Below are positions 61,400 through 64,000 of a DNA stretch of 64,000 nucleotides, one piece after another; position 1 is the first letter of the stretch, and the number at the start of each line of letters is the position of its first letter. Under the pieces are notes generated by a model that had not been told where the DNA came from, ran no database searches, and saw only the letters and a program-made list of their open reading frames with translations. The position numbers were made by a program, and so were the translations under genes. Origin of the DNA: Massilia rhizosphaerae. GTDB lineage: Bacteria > Pseudomonadota > Gammaproteobacteria > Burkholderiales > Burkholderiaceae_D. The stretch spans positions 1-64,000 of the forward strand of contig NZ_JADKYX010000029.1 of NCBI RefSeq assembly GCF_016093545.1, read 5' to 3'.

Positions 61400-62564
61400 C
61401 GATGGCTTCGTTCTGTTTCAGGACGGCGGCCAGCACGGCGCAAGCGGCATGCGGCCGGCCCAGCGCGCGGGCCCGTGCGCGCATCGTCTCGAGCGCATCC
61501 GGATGGGCCATCAGGTAGCGGACGCGGTATTCCAGCGATGGCGCATCGAACGCCTTCATGGCCGCGCCATACTCCAGCAGGAAATTGGCATTTCTCTCTT
61601 CCTGCCCGGGAATCGACGCATTCACGATCATGGGCAAGCCCATGGCGAGGCATTCCGCCGTCGTCGCGCCGCCCGGCTTCGTGATCGCCACGTCGGCGCA
61701 GGCCATCAGGCGCTCGACCCGGTCCGTGAAACCTTGCGGCACGAGACGGCCCGGGTGCGCGGCCGCCAGGCGCCGCAGCGCCGCCAGCGCCTCCGCGTTG
61801 CGGCCGGCCAGGACGATCAACTGGAAATTGCCGGGAATCGCCAGCAGCCGCTGCGCCAGCGTCGACAAGCCGCCCAGCCCCGCGCCGCCGCCCATCAGCA
61901 GGAACGTCATGCGGCCCGGATCGATGCCGAGCTCGCGGGCGCATTCGGCGCGGTCCAGCCGCTGCGTGAACGCCGGCATGACGGGGATGCCGGTGACGTG
62001 GATCGTGTGCGCCGGGATGCCGTGCTTCGTCATCAGGAACGCGACCTCGTCGTTGCCGGCGAAATAGCCGGCCACGTCCCGGTGCACCCACATGCGGTGC
62101 AGGTCGAAGTCGGTCACCTGCACCCACACGGGGCAAGGCAAGGCGCCGTCCGCGACTTCGCGCGACAGGATCTCGGCCGGCAGGAAATGCGTGCAGACGA
62201 TGGCGTCCGGCGCCAGTTGCGCGATCTTCTCGAGCAGGGGCACGCAGTCGCGCCGTTCGATCCGGCGCCGCAAGCGGTGGGCCCAGCCGTCCGGCGCGGC
62301 GCGGTTGGTGGTTTGGTAGACCCAGCTCCACACGGTGGGCGCCCGGCTCACGAGCAGGAGGTAGAGGCCGGCATACACCCGGCGCAGGCGCGGCGTCGCA
62401 TGGGCCGTCGCATCGAGGTGGATCACCTCGACGCCGTCCGGCTGGTCATGCGCGCCGGCGCGGATCGCCTCCGCCACGCGGGTGTGGCCGGCGCCGGCGG
62501 GGACGCTCAATACGAGGACGCGCTTGCGTGTCCTGCCGTCGTCCTCCGAACATCGCCCTTCCAT
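61386..62564 (-). CDS. MGDG-synthase/MurG-like glycosyltransferase (GT28)
   Basis: A 392-aa nucleotide-sugar transferase: an N-terminal MGDG-synthase-like domain (RVLVLSVPAGAGHTRVAEAIRAG, TVWSWVYQTTN, VCTHFLPAEILSREV) and a C-terminal GT28 half (LLMGGGAGLGGLS, VLAGRNAEALAALRRL, ADVAITKPGGATTAECLAMGLPMIV) with the glycine loop and nucleotide-binding KPGG. It may make glycolipids by adding a sugar to diacylglycerol, or act on another polyprenyl/lipid acceptor. ATG 62564 was chosen since the earlier frame has no domain support. Overlaps the membrane protein gene by 14 bp. Confidence 0.86.
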   Translation of the reverse strand: MEGRCSEDDGRTRKRVLVLSVPAGAGHTRVAEAIRAGAHDQPDGVEVIHLDATAHATPRLRRVYAGLYLLLVSRAPTVWSWVYQTTNRAAPDGWAHRLRRRIERRDCVPLLEKIAQLAPDAIVCTHFLPAEILSREVADGALPCPVWVQVTDFDLHRMWVHRDVAGYFAGNDEVAFLMTKHGIPAHTIHVTGIPVMPAFTQRLDRAECARELGIDPGRMTFLLMGGGAGLGGLSTLAQRLLAIPGNFQLIVLAGRNAEALAALRRLAAAHPGRLVPQGFTDRVERLMACADVAITKPGGATTAECLAMGLPMIVNASIPGQEERNANFLLEYGAAMKAFDAPSLEYRVRYLMAHPDALETMRARARALGRPHAACAVLAAVLKQNEAIDASV

Positions 62565-62690
62565 TGCGTACGCCTCGCCGAACGTGTTGATGAAGGCACT
62601 GTAGCTGGAGATTGTGACGGTGCCGTGACGGGCAAGGTGGGGCAACCGTGCGCCCCTTGCCAAGCGCGGCCGCGCACGCGATCATGGGGC

Positions 62691-63137
62691 ATGAATCCGT
62701 TCACTCCCGCCCGCACCCTCGCCAGCATGGCCGGCCTGGCCCTGCTGCTGGCGAGCAGCGCCTGCCGCAGCGATGCGCCGCAGACTCCATCGAACACCGC
62801 CGCCGGCGGCAGCGCCACGCTGCTGGCGCGCATCGAGGCCGAGCGCGGCGACGCCGCCTGCGACGCGGACGACCAATGCCACACGATCGGCGTCGGCCAC
62901 AAGGCCTGCGGCGGTCCGGAACGCTACCTGGCGTGGTCGAGCAAGCACAGCGACGGCGCCCGCCTGCGCGCGCTCGTGGCCGAGCACGCGGCTGCGCGCC
63001 AGGCCGAGGACACGAAAAACCGCATGATGTCGACCTGCTCCGTCGTCCCGGATCCGGGCGCGACGTGCGCCGCCGGCCATTGCGTGCTGCGCGCGATGAG
63101 CGCCGGCCCGGGCGGCACGGCACCCGTGGCGCGCTGA
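62691..63137 (+). CDS. Cys-rich predicted lipoprotein
   Basis: I do not recognise the family. The 148-aa product begins MNPFTPARTLASMAGLALLL and a lipobox ending SSAC. The mature part has six further Cys (DAACDADDQCHTIGVGHKACGG, STCSVVPDPGATCAAGHCV) that could form three disulfides in the periplasm. It is divergent from the glycosyltransferase and convergent with the subtilase, with a bidirectional terminator between. Confidence 0.72.
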   Translation: MNPFTPARTLASMAGLALLLASSACRSDAPQTPSNTAAGGSATLLARIEAERGDAACDADDQCHTIGVGHKACGGPERYLAWSSKHSDGARLRALVAEHAAARQAEDTKNRMMSTCSVVPDPGATCAAGHCVLRAMSAGPGGTAPVAR

Positions 63138-63158
63138 AAACCCGGAGATACAAACGGC

Positions 63159-63184
63159 AAGGCCGCGGCAAATACCGCGGCCTT
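63159..63184. terminator. Bidirectional hairpin between convergent genes
   Basis: AAGGCCGCGG (63159-63168) and CCGCGGCCTT (63175-63184) form a perfect 10-bp stem with a 6-nt loop; T-rich on the plus side (TTGTCGTT) and weakly so on the minus side. It lies between the lipoprotein stop at 63137 and the subtilase stop at 63222. Confidence 0.8.
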
Positions 63185-63221
63185 GTCGTTAGGGCCGCTT
63201 GTGGCGGCCCTGCCAGGACGA

Positions 63222-64000
63222 TTACTCGACCTTCGCCTGCTTGTTGCCGGCGTTCTGGAACAGGGGGATCGGGTCGGTCGTGTCGACTTCGACCATGGTC
63301 ATACCGGCCGGGGTGGTGCCGGCCAGATAGCTGATGGAACCCAGGTGGCGCTTGCCGGTCGGGAGGCCGGACCACGAGATCGCCACCGACGCCGTGCCGC
63401 CCACGGCGACCATGCTCGGTGCCATCACCCTGAAGTTGCCGCCGGTCGCGTCCGGGCTCAGCACCCAGGTCGACAGCTTGTACGTGGCGCTGCCGCCCAC
63501 CGGCGCGTAGCCGACGACGCAGACCTTGTAGTCGCCTGCCGGCGGATTGTTCAGCGTGACCATTTCATTGGCCGTCTCGCCGCCGCTGGAACCGACGACG
63601 GTCGTGCCGCGCGCCACGACGAGGTCCAGGTCGGACTTGCCGTCGCCGCTCGTGTCGCTGTCGTACAGGGCGAAGCGGGCCGCGGCCGTGCCGGCCGGGA
63701 TCGTGACGGTGTGCACGTTCACGCCCGTGCCGCCGCCGCCCGTGCACACGCTGCTGGCCGTGTTCGGCGCAGTGACGACCGTCGAGGCGAACTGGGTGGC
63801 CGGGATCAGGCCGGACTTGGCGATCGCCATGGCGCCGCCGAAACCGGTGCCGACGGTGATCACCTTGGTGCCGGACGTCGCCTCGCTGGCCACGGTCGTC
63901 GGGGCGGCCAGCGTGGCGGCGCGTGCCGTCAGCGGGCTCTTCACGACGTGCGTGCCGTCGGTCCACGTCAGCTTGCCGTACACCCAGGTGTTCAGCGGCG
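63222..64000 (-). CDS. C-terminus of a secreted subtilase (S8 family), partial
   Basis: The frame is open to the right edge of the window, so this is only the 3' part (about 259 codons). The residues nearest the edge (NTWVYGKLTWTDGTHVVKSPL) match the fibronectin-like C-terminal domain of S8 subtilases. A second beta domain follows (AGTAAARFALYDSDTSGDGKSDLDLVV, YKVCVVGYAPVGGSATYKLSTW), like the pre-peptidase C-terminal or bacterial Ig-like domains of secreted proteases. The catalytic part must lie beyond 64000. Its exact family is inferred from the C-terminus only. Confidence 0.75.
   Translation of the reverse strand, partial: PLNTWVYGKLTWTDGTHVVKSPLTARAATLAAPTTVASEATSGTKVITVGTGFGGAMAIAKSGLIPATQFASTVVTAPNTASSVCTGGGGTGVNVHTVTIPAGTAAARFALYDSDTSGDGKSDLDLVVARGTTVVGSSGGETANEMVTLNNPPAGDYKVCVVGYAPVGGSATYKLSTWVLSPDATGGNFRVMAPSMVAVGGTASVAISWSGLPTGKRHLGSISYLAGTTPAGMTMVEVDTTDPIPLFQNAGNKQAKVE

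Overview
The window is about 64 kb of GC-rich bacterial chromosome. Gene content and order (rpe-gph-trpE-trpG-trpD-trpC, apaG, mltA, ohrR-ohr, a MacAB-type exporter, an IorAB-type dehydrogenase with MocA) point to a betaproteobacterium of the Oxalobacteraceae, most like Massilia/Telluria. That assignment is inference from gene content; no 16S rRNA gene lies inside the window. I see no intact insertion sequence, no prophage and no CRISPR array.

1-9.7 kb (housekeeping). The first 250 bases, read on the minus strand, are the promoter and leader of an rRNA operon (two sigma70-type promoters and a boxA), so a 16S gene should begin just left of position 1. Enoyl-CoA hydratase, MltA and ApaG follow on the minus strand, with a 48-codon membrane-protein gene head-to-head with mltA. 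On the plus strand rpe-gph leads into a tryptophan operon that has a complete-looking attenuator: a 28-aa leader peptide with four Trp codons, then a hairpin and a T-run. A LysE-type exporter gene sits between trpD and trpC, and a small TonB-C-like lipoprotein gene closes the cluster.

9.7-17.3 kb (minus strand). An M61 aminopeptidase, a MocA-type nucleotidyltransferase with an IorB/IorA molybdenum hydroxylase pair, DsbC, and a UbiH-family monooxygenase, ending at a tRNA-Phe gene.

17.3-25.5 kb (mosaic accessory region at tRNA-Phe). Three overlapping genes encode an orphan Hcp, a Rap1a/Tai-type immunity protein and a Tae4-type amidase effector of type VI secretion. After these come the broken 3' end of a pectate lyase gene, a TrhP/YegQ-type U32 protein, a 40-bp tRNA-Phe fragment, an ABC exporter operon and the intact pectate lyase, whose last ~205 bp match the broken copy. 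The direct tRNA and pel repeats suggest acquisition and rearrangement here.

25.5-43 kb. A type B carboxylesterase divergent from an Asp-nucleophile alpha/beta hydrolase, a 25-aa membrane miniprotein, a SWIM/SNF2 helicase, a YgjV-like protein, a secreted repeat protein, a Leu/Ile/Val-type binding protein, a CAP-domain protein, a four-gene OMF-MacA-MacB efflux operon, the ohrR-ohr peroxide pair and a catalase.

43-64 kb. A 2106-residue RTX protein built from six long modules, a hydrolase, a chemotaxis receptor with a CheR/CheB-tethering tail, a thioesterase, a second identical tRNA-Phe, a YjdM/PhnA-like protein, secreted carbohydrate and ester hydrolases (LpqC-like, GH39-like), an alkaline-phosphatase-superfamily lipoprotein, an LpxO-like hydroxylase, a HAD phosphatase, an MGDG-synthase-like glycosyltransferase overlapping a membrane-protein gene, a Cys-rich lipoprotein and the C-terminus of a subtilase running off the right edge. 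The secreted hydrolases, RTX protein, efflux systems and type VI effector fit a free-living, competitive, polysaccharide-degrading bacterium.
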